Shown: positions 32,111 through 45,000 of the stretch, in pieces | How the letters are laid out: each line of letters starts with the position of its first letter | Numbering within the stretch: the first letter of the stretch is position 1 | DNA from: Dendrophyllia cribrosa | Lineage: Eukaryota; Cnidaria; Anthozoa; Scleractinia; Dendrophylliidae | Length of the DNA stretch: 64,000 nucleotides | Direction: 5' to 3' | Assembly: GCA_024195265.1 (NCBI GenBank) | Contig: JAJLRJ010000008.1 | Span: forward strand, 24,491,932-24,555,931 | Made by a program: the position numbers and the translations under genes | Notes under the pieces: generated by a model | Seen by the model: only the letters and a program-made list of their open reading frames with translations | Told to the model about the DNA's origin: nothing | The model's database searches: none

Positions 32111-35100
32111 CTGTAAAAAAGAATTAAAGAGAGACAAAATTATAACACTTTGTCAGGTTCTTGTCAGTCACTGCAGCAACATAAACTATACGCTTAATGG
32201 CTCCGTCAATTCCAAGCCCGCTCATTTGTCGGGCATTTTATAACTTTTCCTTCCCAAGGGTGGGGCATTTGCTAAAACAGGTCAGCCCGGCCGGGGGTGG
32301 TGCATTGTCAAAACAACGATATCTTTCGGATTTTACAAGTGGTACATGCTTCGTTGTTTATTTTAAATATCCTGATTACCACCAATATAAAAAAAAAAAA
32401 TTGAGTTGATAAACGTCGTTTGGGTCCCGCACTTTTCAAGTGAACCGGAGCAACAGACCGAACGCAGTCCATTTAGGGCTTACATTTTTAAAAATAAGTT
32501 ACACACAATTTTCAAAACAGGCCGGCTAGTGCCTTACCTTTCAAGTAAAACATGAATAAAGATTTAACTTTTAAAAAACAGCATATTTCTCAGAACACCA
32601 ACGGGTGGAAAAGACAAGCTGTGAGTTTCCTTATTTTCTCAAAATTAATTGTAGTTATTTGAACCGGAATTTAATCTAGAATCAAAAGATATATCCATCT
32701 TGTACAGAATAATAAATAGCACCACAAAAAGGAATCCTCGATAGCTTTTATTTGAATGATCACACTTTAGGACTCAAAAGTTAGAACCACCTTGTACAGC
32801 ATAATAAACAGTACCACAGGAAAGTACTGCTCAGTAGCTTTCATTTGAATAGTCACACTTTAGGATCTCATCCACAGACTCAAAAGTTAGGACCACCTTG
32901 TACAGCATAATAAACAGTACCACAGGAAAGTACTGCTCAGTAGCTTTCATTTAACCCTTATTATGCTAAATCCGCAGATTCTTTTGATATGCAACTAATA
33001 CAAGTTGGAGAGATCTTTCCACAGGACTGTCCATTTTGAATATCGACTGCATTCTGACAGAGCTATTGAAAAAAAAACGTGATCAGTTTTTGGTGCAAAA
33101 TTGGTGGTAAAACAGGCCAATATACCTGTACTTGATCATGGTCTCCTTTCCAGGGCTTTCCATTGATAAAAATCAAAACTTTTCAGGCCAGAAGAAAGGA
33201 TGTACAGAGTAGAAGGTAGAGAGAATAAGAAAGCAGAGAAAAACGAAAAGGAACGGAGCAAAGAAAAAAATCGGAACGGTTCCGCATCCGCCAAAGTGAA
33301 ATATTGTATATTTTTACATGAAAACCTCATAAAAATTTTAGTACAGTGTGAGAAAGTGCATTTCTAGCAAAGTTTAGAGAAATTCAGCACCGTAGTGCCA
33401 AAAAAAATCAATTTAACGGTAAAAAAAAACGTGTTTTTTAGTAATTTCAGCATATTAAGGGTTAAATGATCACACTTTAGGATCTTATCTACAGACTCAA
33501 AAATTAGAACCACCTTGCGCAGCATAATAAACAGCATCACAGGAAAGTACTGCTAAATAGCTTTTGAATGATCACACTTTAGAAACTCATCTACTGACTC
33601 AAAAATTAGAATCACCTTGTGCAGCATAATAAACAGTGCCACAGGAAAGTACTTCTAAATAGCTTTCATTTGAATGATCACACCTTAGGAACTTATCTAC
33701 AGACTCAAAAATTAGAATCACCTTGTGCAGCATAATAAACAGCACCACAGGAAGGTACTGCTAAATAGCTTTTGAATGATCACACTTTAGAAACTCATCT
33801 ACAAACTGTTAACTCAAAAATTACAACCACCTTGTGCAGCATAATAAACAGCATCACAGGAAAGTACTAAGACTTGTGCGACGGCGCAAAAATATTGCTA
33901 GTGATTGACAGCCTATGTTCCAGTAAAACACTTTCTCAGTTATCAGACATTAACTCCAATTTTCAGAAGTGCTTCTTGAAAATCTCAAGTGCGCTTGATT
34001 CAACCTCTAATTAATAATTGGTTCATGCTTTAGCGTGCACTATCGAGTTATGGAGCACGTGGGAAGTTTGGAGAGCACGAAAGAAGCGTAAGAGTTGCCC
34101 GAGGCGATAGCCGAGGGCAACTCTAGCTTCTTGAGTGCTCACCAAACTTCCCACGTGCTCCATAACTCGATAGTTCACAGCTAAAAGCATGAACCAATTG
34201 TTTTATAACATAGCCGGTGGAATTGTGCATCAAATCCGACGCGAAAAAACTACCAGCGTGCACTATCTGGATTTTGAGCACGCTTACGTATACTGAATTT
34301 GATTGCGCGTCTCTGCTAGCTATGTTATAACTTGTGATAAACTTAACTTGAACTGGAAACCAACAAATGTTCGTGATACTGACCTGCATGGGACGTCCTT
34401 TGGTTTCGTAAGGAAGAAGGAGTGTTGCGACAAAAGCCATCAGACTTATTGCTATATAAACACCAATAGTGAAATGAAATGAAACCCTGACCAATACCTA
34501 CAGAAATAAAGAGGAAACGGGCACTATTTAATCACATACTTATAAGAAATTTAAAAGCAAAAACAAATTCCTCAAATTTTGCCAATCAGAACACAACCGT
34601 TACAAAGCGCGGGAAACATGCAACCCGTGACAAATACGGAATGTACAACTGGTGTTAAGTGTCAAGCATGGGAAAGCAAGAAATCGGTGCGTAACACCGA
34701 AAAACGTATGGGCACAAAACGTATTGGGTAACATGGAGCAACGTTTGCCCTGATTGGTCAGAGCATTATATGTTAAACTAAAAACAGACCTCAGGAAATG
34801 TGAAATCAAAGAAAACGCACATTTACTTAACAGAAGTAACAAAAGGTTATGTGATGTTCCTCACCTGAGCTATGTATGGCGTTAACATGGCTCCTACTCG
34901 AGCAATAGCACTGGCGGTGCCGAGACCAAGTGATCGAACTATTGTGGGATACACCTAAAAAACAACAATGCATAATATTTTAAATACAATGGAACCTCTC
35001 CACAACGGCCACCTTTGGACAGACCTTTCTGGCCGTTGTAGAGAGGTGGCTGTTATGGGGACGTTATCAATTAGAGGATTTGAGTGAGTGAATGAGAACG

Positions 35101-38100
35101 CGGGACAAGAAAACATGGCTGTTGTGGAGAGGTGGCCGTTATGGCGAGGTTATCAATTAGAGGATTTGAGTGAGTGAATGAGAAGTCGGGAGAAGAAAAC
35201 ATAGCTGTTGTGGAGAGGTGGCCGTTGTGGCCGTTGTGTTCTAAGATTTAAAATAAAAAAAGTCCCACAAAATATTGCTTTGTGCAAACTTTCGAAAAAC
35301 TAACAGTACAACAGAAAAGTAGTGATCATTAGTTAGCTTTCAGCTGAATTACAACACCTTGGAATTTCATCCACAGACTGAAAATAACAACAAACCTTCC
35401 TGATTAAGTGGAAGTCCCTTATTCGAATTGTTGACCTCACTATGTAAACAACCAACTGGTCTGTTTCTTACCTGTTGGGATTCTTAACAATGTTCAGTTT
35501 ACTTTAGATATTTATTTCAATGATTTTTAGTGTCCCCAATTAGCACTAAAGTGCTAAATACTTTGACACTTAAAATAAAGTGATTTATTTATTTTCATTT
35601 TTTTTATCCTGGTATGGATGATATAGGGTTAAATCCAAAAGTCAGTGAAAACTGTGAGGCTGTAAGCACTCACACGATTTTGGTCACCAATCCCAGCTTG
35701 TGCTGGGATTGAGGCAGGATAAGGATGGTAATCACAATCCTCAATTCTCTTGGGTTGTTCTTGTAGTAATTCAACTCCCGCGTGAGATAATTATAAATTA
35801 AAGTGAGCCTGTTCACAGACTAGAAGGCTGACAAAGTAGTGCTCACCTCTGGGGCATATACAAAGTTACCCTGGAATGCACCTAGAGCAAACCCACGCAC
35901 CAAGAAGATAAAAAACAACATCAGATTCCTGTAAAAAGAAAAGGCAGAATATTAGATACCAAACGTTAGTAAGAATAGCACCTGTTTTATCAAGTGATTG
36001 CCACACAGAGATCAGCTTCAAAATCACTTATCACTACATGAAAGGGAAGGTTACATGTAAGTCACACATGAATAAGCCACAGGTGGCCCACATGAGCCAC
36101 AGGTGGCCCACATAAGCCACAGGTGGCCCACATAAGCCACAGGTGGTCCACTCAGCAAGAACTTTACCCAGTTTGTGTAGCATGAATCGACTTGTAGTAT
36201 TGCTACTAACCCCCCCCCCCCCCCCCCACCCCTCCTCCTCCTGGATGGCATGCTATTCCATTGCAAGGTTTCCTGGCAGAATATTGCCAGTGCTGGGTTA
36301 GAGATTGCCGACCTGACGAACGCTATAGAGGACAGTGACTACTGGAAAGAAGTTGTGCTAGGATTCCTGCCCAAGGCCACAAGACGATGAGATGACCATG
36401 AGTACCCATTTATACATCTCGGAGGAGAGAGATAATGTGGAACAAAGTTTCACATCTAAGGAAACAACAGGACAGCAGAGACCAGGCTTTAAAACCTCCG
36501 ACCTTCACATCTGAACTCCAAAATGCTAACCGCTACACCACCACGCCTCTGCAAAAAATTGATATGAGAGGCCCAGGGGGAGGGGGGGGGGTGCTCTGTA
36601 TATTTGTGAGAGGGGGTGTGCTGCTGGGACACTAAAACTCTTACCCTATACCAGACTATGACCCACCCCCCCCCCCCCCCCCCCCACCAATCTCTTACCA
36701 CCAATCTCTTACCTATGAGTACAAAGGAACATCAATGACAAACTCGCAGCTGTTAACAAGTACTCTCCAGCTAAAGTTCTCTTCCTCCCAAACCTCTCCA
36801 TACAAAACATTGTGAATAATATTCCTGCAAACATTAAGTAACAAATTATATGCAATGCCCCTGTTAAAGTTTTATATAGAATTCAATGAGAACAGGAGTA
36901 AATGCAAATTGATGAATTTAAATTTATATTGTGTGAGATGACCATGAAAACTTAAGGCCCGGACACACGGTGCAATTTTCTTGCAACGTTGCACGCAACA
37001 AGAGTTTTTTGGGGTGTCACGATGCAATTTGTTGCGCGCAATGTCACAAAAGTAGAACTCGATTCTACTTCTGCAACTGTTGCACACAACATTGCAAGAA
37101 AAGTTGCACTGTGTGTCCCAGGCTTTAATTACCAGGAAATTCAGCAAATGTGGTCCACAGAAGGCTAACATAGTCTCCAACCGTGAGGAGTTTGCAGCCA
37201 CAGTTACTAGTAGAGAATGATAACATCTCTGATACAAAGAATAAACACAAAAATAATACAAACATAAGCTTGAATTAACTTAGTAAAAAAATATGAAATA
37301 TCCTTCAAATAATTATTATATTTTTTTTGCAGTTTCACTGTTTTGAAAAAGGCATTATTTTGTATGATGGTGTGATGATTTCTAACAACTTGAAATGTGC
37401 AGTTCCAGACATCTTCCCCAAACAAATTCCAAGGAAGGAGGTTGGTATCAAAAGTCAAGATTTTAAAGTAAAAGAATGAAGGATGAAGGAAAGTATTAAG
37501 CTTAACTGGCATTTCTAGAGGGATGTGGGGTTTAAAACAAAAAACATTCTATGATGTTGGTGGTGTTGGTTGGGGGACAATAAAATTATAGTCAAGAATT
37601 TCTGATCCAAGCTTTATTTGAATTGTTGGTTTATTGTTCTATTATAAAGTGAAGCAAAAGAGCTATTTTGACACCAGGGTAGGGGTGGGGTGGGTTAGGC
37701 TGCTTTTATTCCTCTAGGGGTGGGTTGAAATAGGCTGCTTTGATTCCTCTATGGGGTGGGTTGAACTAGGCTGCTTTGATTCCTCTAGGAGTGTTTAAAA
37801 CTAAAATGATGATCAACATAGACTTATCAGCTGGAGCTTAACGATTGGAGATTGGTTTTCACATGGTTAAGCACTGTGACCGTAGCGATCATATGGAAAC
37901 CACTCTCCAGCGATCTTAGTGATCACAGTGACAATGATCAGTGATCCTAGCAATCATATAGAAGCCGGTCAAAGCAACGCTTACTCAAATGTTTTCAGCA
38001 ATGATAGGGAATGCAGCAATCGTAATGATCATATTGAAACTAAGCCTTAAGGATAAAAATGTTTGAGCTATGCCCACTGTGAAATCATTAAAATTTCAAC

Positions 38101-41100
38101 CCCTGATGCTATAAAAGACCAGCTGTACTCAAACCTTTACCACATATATTGCCACCAGTGTCTGTTTGTTGTAAAACTTGAGTTGTCATTAACACAATAC
38201 CAAAGTACAAGAATCCTGATGAGAAACTAAAGAACAAAGAAAGCATCATTAGTTTAAGGTCCAACATCAGTAACTGCCAACAAAATAATAGCTTGATGTG
38301 TAAATTGGATTGTAAAGTGAGTTTTCTTAATGCCCAATTTTTTATTAGCTTGTGAATCCCGGTTGGGGGGGGGGGGGGGGGGGGGGGGGGTACTCCCTAT
38401 AATGGGCTATATGGGGATGCTCTGCCCAAAAGGGGTACTTTTTTTAGCGGAGCACTCGCCGGGCCGAAGGCCCGGCTGCGCAGCCCCATACTCATCATTT
38501 TTCATGGTCATGGCTAGCGGAATGTTTCGCGGGCGCGCGTGTGCCCGCCGCCCTCCGCCGCCCTCGTGCAGAGCTCCGTCGCGCAGGACTAGCTCGCGGG
38601 CGCGTATGACGTCGCAAAACATGCGTGTACGACGTCATGTTGAAACCAAAGCGAGGCTTTTTTTCGCGCGGTTACATGGCCGAATGTCACATCAGCTGGG
38701 AAAACACTTTGATGTTTTGCTGTGTTTACTGAGTGGAGAAAACGGTTTAAATTAAAGTCGTTATTTTCCTGCATTTTTTCGTGGTTTGCTACTCAAGACA
38801 GGGATACTAATTAATTATATATATAAGGGATACTCAGAAGCCGCTTTAGTGGAAAAAGAAGAGCTTTCAGGGATAAAATCTTGCTTTGAGGAACTATATA
38901 CGTTTTTAGCAATGCGAGAGATGGGTTCGTTTTACGGATTTCAGCACCAGCGGAGATTTAAAGAATTTCCAAGCACAGTAATCGCCGGAGGGACTTAAAG
39001 GTAAAACAAATTACATTTTTCGATGGGAATTTATCTTGATATCAATCTGTGATTGACTTTTTGTTTGTGCTCTCGTTAGTTTTGGAGAATTGTTTTTAAA
39101 CGTGTAGCTTAAATTCAGTTGTATTAATTTCTTGAATTTCATCGAAGACCCGGCTCGGCCTCGATGCGCGTTTTGCTTTTAAACATAAACTAATGGAGAT
39201 TTGAATAAAATTTTTCGAAAGAAGATTGTGTTGTCCAGTTTTATGTGTTTGTTCATTCATTACATAGATTGAAAAGCGATTTTATGTAAACAAAATAAGA
39301 CTTAGATTTTATACTCGCGTCGCCTTATGCAAGTATTCGTATATATTGTCGTACAGAATGTACTGTCGTACAGTCGAGAAAAAGTTGCATTTTTATCCTC
39401 GCATAAAGTTAAACAACAACATTTTCAGTTATCAACGAAGTAAACATGTCACAAAGATTGTCGAATGAGTCTTCTTTAATACTTGCAAAGGAAAAGAAAA
39501 TGAAAAAAAGTCGTCTCTACCTGTAGCGGAAGATGGCACGTGAAATACACTTTGAAATTTCTGTGCGTCTGAAGAAAAAATTCTTCAAAACATTGAAAAC
39601 AAACTGATTGCTTTGCAAACTTGTCCTTCGTAAACTTGTCGGCCATCTTGTGTCCCAGAAGTCAAATGGTCTACATTCACTCAATTGCCGCTGCCCTTAA
39701 CCGATTTTTATGAGCCTGTTAGTTAAATATTGACCTCGTACAGCATTGTACGGCCATACAAAGTCTTTTAAACAAGCCGCAATTTGATTAAATCGCACAA
39801 AAGTCCGCGCGCACTCGCTTAAAGATAAGCTGGTATTCCTCTTCTTCTCCAAAACACATTTAGTTAGTTTCAATCGAGGGAAGATGAATTTATGTTCACT
39901 TTCAAAGACAGGTTAGGCTTCAAAACTACGTACAAAGCAAACGAGATCCTGTGTGTTCAAGTGTACGACAATATATCAGCTGTACGAGATTAAGATCAGA
40001 AAGGTTGGTCATTCTCTGCGAGTTTTTGGCAAGATTTATCAAGCTTTAAAAACAATTGAATAACTGATATTTTTAGACAAATGGCTGAAGTTTTTAGTGG
40101 AAGAATAATTTAGAGTTTTGACTTTATCAAGCTGCACAAGATAGAACTAAACGCAAAGTGTACGACAATACATACGATTACCTCAAATATGTTTGTGTAT
40201 TTTTGCAATTTTCATTTCCAAATCAGTTTCTCGGGCATTTTGTGACAAGCAACAAGTGTCTTTTATTCAGAAAATAGTCGTAATAGTTATTCTAGACGGA
40301 GAAAAAGTTGTTTTTGTGAACTTTTGTAAGGTCTAAATGTACTGTGCAGATATGATGGTCGGGTAACAAGCTTAAGCTTACTGTTTTTGAGAATTGCTAA
40401 AATTGAAAAATAGCCCGGTCGTCATCTTAATTCCGACCTTTCACCTAAGTTAAGTTTCATCTTAGTTAAGTTTGTTCAGAGGGTCTTCAGAGGGCAATGC
40501 TGTTAGGCCAAGCCTAACTATATATATTAGGCTGGAAGTATATGAAAGGGTAGGGATTTCACGAAGTATAGGAAAGGGTAGGGAAAACACGAGTTGAAGT
40601 TTAAAAAAGGGTAAGGGAAACTGCCATTTAAGTATTATAAAAAGGGCCTTTAAAACTATATCAAACAGATGCACGTAACGGCTATATGAAAGGGTTACCA
40701 TTTTCAATGAAAGGTATATGAAAGGGGTATCTTTTCTGTCAAAAACGGTATATGAAAAGGTAAGGTTTTGGACCTTGGGGCGGAGCATCCCCATACTGAA
40801 CTTTGTTGAGTACCTCGCCCCCGGGTCGTAAATGCCAAGATCACCTTTTGTCTTACAAGTCAGGTATGTAATCACCATCACAAAAGGTTTTCCATCTTGT
40901 ATGTTTTCAAGTTCTACAATAAAGTAAACCAAAGACTGGAACTGCAAGTTAACCTTTATATACTGACAAATGTGTTCCGAATATTGTCAGTTCACTTGTG
41001 AGGAGTGGAGTGAAGATGTTTTTCGTTTATTCTTATATTGATTCTGAACAACTTACAAAATTAACCACAGAAGAAGGGTTGTTACTCTGAATTCTGCATT

Positions 41101-41310
41101 AAAGAGGACAAGAAAGGTACTCTGTTCACCAATCTGCAAAGAAAATGGAGATAAAAAAAAACCCACTGAGCTAATAACTAATAATGACTTTTTTTTTGGG
41201 GGGGGGGGGGGGGAGATACCCTGTTAGGGTTAACCTCAGGTATCTCCTTTTCATTATATTATTTAATGTTTATATTGATATCAATGAATAAAGTATTATT
41301 ATTACACCCC

Positions 41311-41367
<57 letters not shown>

Positions 41368-41963
41368 ACACCAGAAAAAAGTAGGAATCAGTCGAAACGT
41401 TTTAAGAAAAAAATGTATTTTCTGTGCATGGCCAGGATGGAAATGGATTTCTACATGTAGTTAATAGCCTTGTGTCTCGGAAAACTTGTTAAAACTCTGA
41501 TGATGGTTTATCTTCCCTTCAAAAAATCACTTCACATCTTCCTTTTGGTGACACAGTTCTATAAGTATCTTATGTCTAATAATTAAGGTACTTAGTTTTA
41601 ATTTGGGGCAGATTTAATCCAAAAATGTCAAAATCCCCTAGCTTCGTTAATGCTATCTCAGCAAGTGGCTGAATGAGTGAGGATGCTGTAAATGCAAAGT
41701 GTGAGTGGTGACAGATACACGTAAGAAGGAGAAAAAAAAGCAGCAATAAGTGAACAACAAAGGAACAAACCTGGAAGCTGACCAAAAACTAATTTGAATC
41801 ACATTCGAAATTTAAAACAGCTACTGTACCTGAGTCTCAATTTTAAGAGTTCCTGTGGGAAGTTTAGCTTTATTAGTCTTTGCCATTTGTTGTAACACTT
41901 CCATGCCTTTTTCCTTTTCACCAGCAGCAATAAGGAACCGAGGAGACTCAGGTAACCACTAAA

Positions 41964-42000
<37 letters not shown>

Positions 42001-45000
42001 TACATGAAAAAATTACTCGATTCTGATTGGCTAAGAGTAGTGCAGTTCAAGTGTAACACCAGTGCAAAACGTGTCACACCAGTGCAAAAAGTGTAAGACC
42101 AGTGCAAACTACAAATCGAAAAAAAAAAATTTTCTTTTCTTTTGCCAAAAAAAAAAAGAAAAAAAAATTCCAAAAAAAATTCCAAACAAAAATGGATGCA
42201 AATTTTTTCATGTATAATTATTAATAAGTAATCATACGGTTTTCTCGTTCAATTTGGGATTAATTTGCACTGTGCAAATTAATCCCAAATTGAACTCGAA
42301 ACCGTATGATTACCTATACTAATAATAATGTAAATTATTCCAAAACATAAAATGGGCCATGTCATGTTATGTCATGTCATGTCATGTCATGGCCATGTCC
42401 TGGTGCACAGCTTTTTATAAGAAAATGAGTTTTGATTCACATGTAAATAAAACTAACTTTCAATATAAAAAGTTTGTACACCAGGCCTAACTTTTGATAA
42501 CAAGGCATGAAGCAACTTGGAAATGGCCTTTTAGGGTCTAACCAATCCTTTCTAAGCTTAATTTCTTGGCTCGGTGACAAAATGATGCAAGCAGAGGTTT
42601 CGTGATTTTTTGTTTGTTTGTTTGTTGTTTGTGTTTGTAACTTTTTTGTTTAGAATTGCATCATTTTCGGCATAAAGACTTACTAATATGTACCTAACAA
42701 TGATATTTATTTATTTTCTTTTAGTGACAGCTACTGAGTTACCAAACAATTTAAGCAAGATAATATTTGGTTTCAATTATCACTTTTGTTCCAAGCTTAA
42801 AAATTATAATCAACTAAGCTGACTTGCTTGAATAATATTTGTTTGATAAATCCATTAGCAGAAGCAACTGATTAACTTTGATACAAGAGAGCTACAGTCC
42901 AACCTCCCATAACAGACACCATTATTTTCAAAATGTCTTCATCTTGAACAAAGAATTGTTTTCTCTGAGATCTGTTGATTATTTGATGAGAGGTGCTGAT
43001 ATCCTTAGTCTTCCTAGACCTGTTACTACAGTAACTATACTTATGGCTTAAATTCTTTCAGTTATACTGCTACTAAATCCTGGAACGTGTTGCCTGACAA
43101 ACTGAGAACCCTTTCGTCTCTGCATGATTTTATTTTAGCAATTCGGCGATACAGATAAATTAATTAATTGTAATAAGAGTTAAGTATTAGGAGTTAAATA
43201 TTTTCTCCAGTTACTGTATACCATGGTTTATCTTAGTTTAGGATTTTATTTGTTTCTCGGAGATACTAGCCTATTTTTGGCTACTCTGAAATTCGAGATG
43301 AAATAAAGTTTTATGTATGTATGTATGTATGTATGTATGCATGTATGTATGTATGTATGCATGTATGTATGTATGTATGTATGTATGCATGTATGTATGT
43401 ATGTATGTATGCATGTATGTATGTATGTATGTATGTATGCATGCATGCATGCATGTATGCATGTATGTATGTATGCATGCATGCATGTATGTATGCATGC
43501 ATGCATGTATGTATGTATGCATGTATGCATGCATGCATGCATGCATGCATGCATGTATGTATGTATGCATGCATGCATGTATGTATGTATGCATGCATGC
43601 ATGCATGCATGTATGTATGTATGTATGTATGTATCAGGACTAGGAAAAGTGTCCACTTAAAAATGTCCACTTATGGGAGGTTAAAAATGTAGTGTTTGTA
43701 TGTGGCTGGGACCAAGACTAAGACCCGCTTATGGGGGGTGTACACCTACAGGAAATGTCCGTTAGTGGAGGTTCAACTGTAGTTGTCCTTTCCTGTGCTT
43801 CTCCATTGACATTTTGGACATTTACGGTAAAAAACTTTACTTGCATTGAATGTGCTTGTATTTGCATTTACAATCAGCTTAATGGGCCATTTTGGAGATG
43901 CCTTTTGCCCTTTTCAATCACTCAAATTACATGTTAAATATTAAATACAACTCATTTTCATACATACTGTATGAATGGTTTTGCATCAGGCTGGCATCAC
44001 TTTGATAACTGACTAAAATTAAAATTGATTTAAGCCAAGAAAGAAAAAGTCTTGCATGTTAGTGTTTTGTACATGTAGTAAATTATTGTGACATCTGAAT
44101 AATAATTCAAATTCTTTCCGGAATACTCACTCTGCATAAAATGATAAATATAATGACTGGAAGTGTGGCCAGTCCTGTCAACCACCTCCATCCAAGGGTT
44201 GGCATAACAAGAAGTGCAATACAGACCATAAATGTTGATCCAAGGGCCCAAAAAAACTGAAAATAGGAACAGAGATATTTAAAACATACCCCTTATTTGA
44301 TGGTTTAACAGATAATACGCGCAAATATTTTATGAGTTGCGTAGTATTGTTTTCATGCCCCGCAGGGGTGAGAAAAATGGCGAGCAATGAGTAAAATGTC
44401 TTCACATAATTATCTGTTAAGCCATCAAATAAGGGATTTACATGTACATGTATTATTTGACTGAAATTCTTGTATTATTTATAATAGCTTGTGTCTTGAA
44501 ACCGGGAAGCTAAAAAAGGTGTAATACGGCAATCTACTGTGTAATACGCTCGGATATTTTTTTCATGTTCTCTTTCCCTTATAAGGTAAAATGACATCAC
44601 AGTCGAATATTAATGTGGAATACTGTATTTATACTGAAAATTGAGAACGGAATCAAATTTGACAATAATTTTGGTCCACCAAAAATAGTCATTATGGTTT
44701 GCTCTCTAGTCTGAAATTAGGCATTGATTTTAGCCATTTTGGCTTAAATGGGGGAAGGGGCACTGTCTTAAGGTTGCCTTCCTTTTTAGAAGGGAGAATC
44801 TTAAAAAGATTTGTGTACAATTCAATTCTTGATGACCAAAAAAAAATCTGGGAATGGATCATTTTAGCAACAAATATCCAACAGCTGGAAAATAAACATG
44901 TTTTAGATCAGACTTAAACTAAAACTCTAAAATTTTTTAGGTTTCTGAAATGTCTTTTTTAAGAGTACTCTTTAGAATTCCCATCATAAATGAAAAGACA

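Noticed and set aside
38330..38755. 141-codon plus-strand frame with a Gly run and Arg/Pro-rich region
   Set aside because: Spans a poly-G transposon terminus and the GC-rich end of element B; composition artefact.
41266..41460. Proline-rich 64-codon frame
   Set aside because: Produced by the 56-nt poly-C tract; no splice or start context.
43246..43692. Long overlapping open frames on both strands (Met-Tyr-Val-Cys and His-Thr-Tyr-Ile repeats)
   Set aside because: They are translations of a pure ATGT/ATGC tetranucleotide microsatellite, open in all frames by unit composition.
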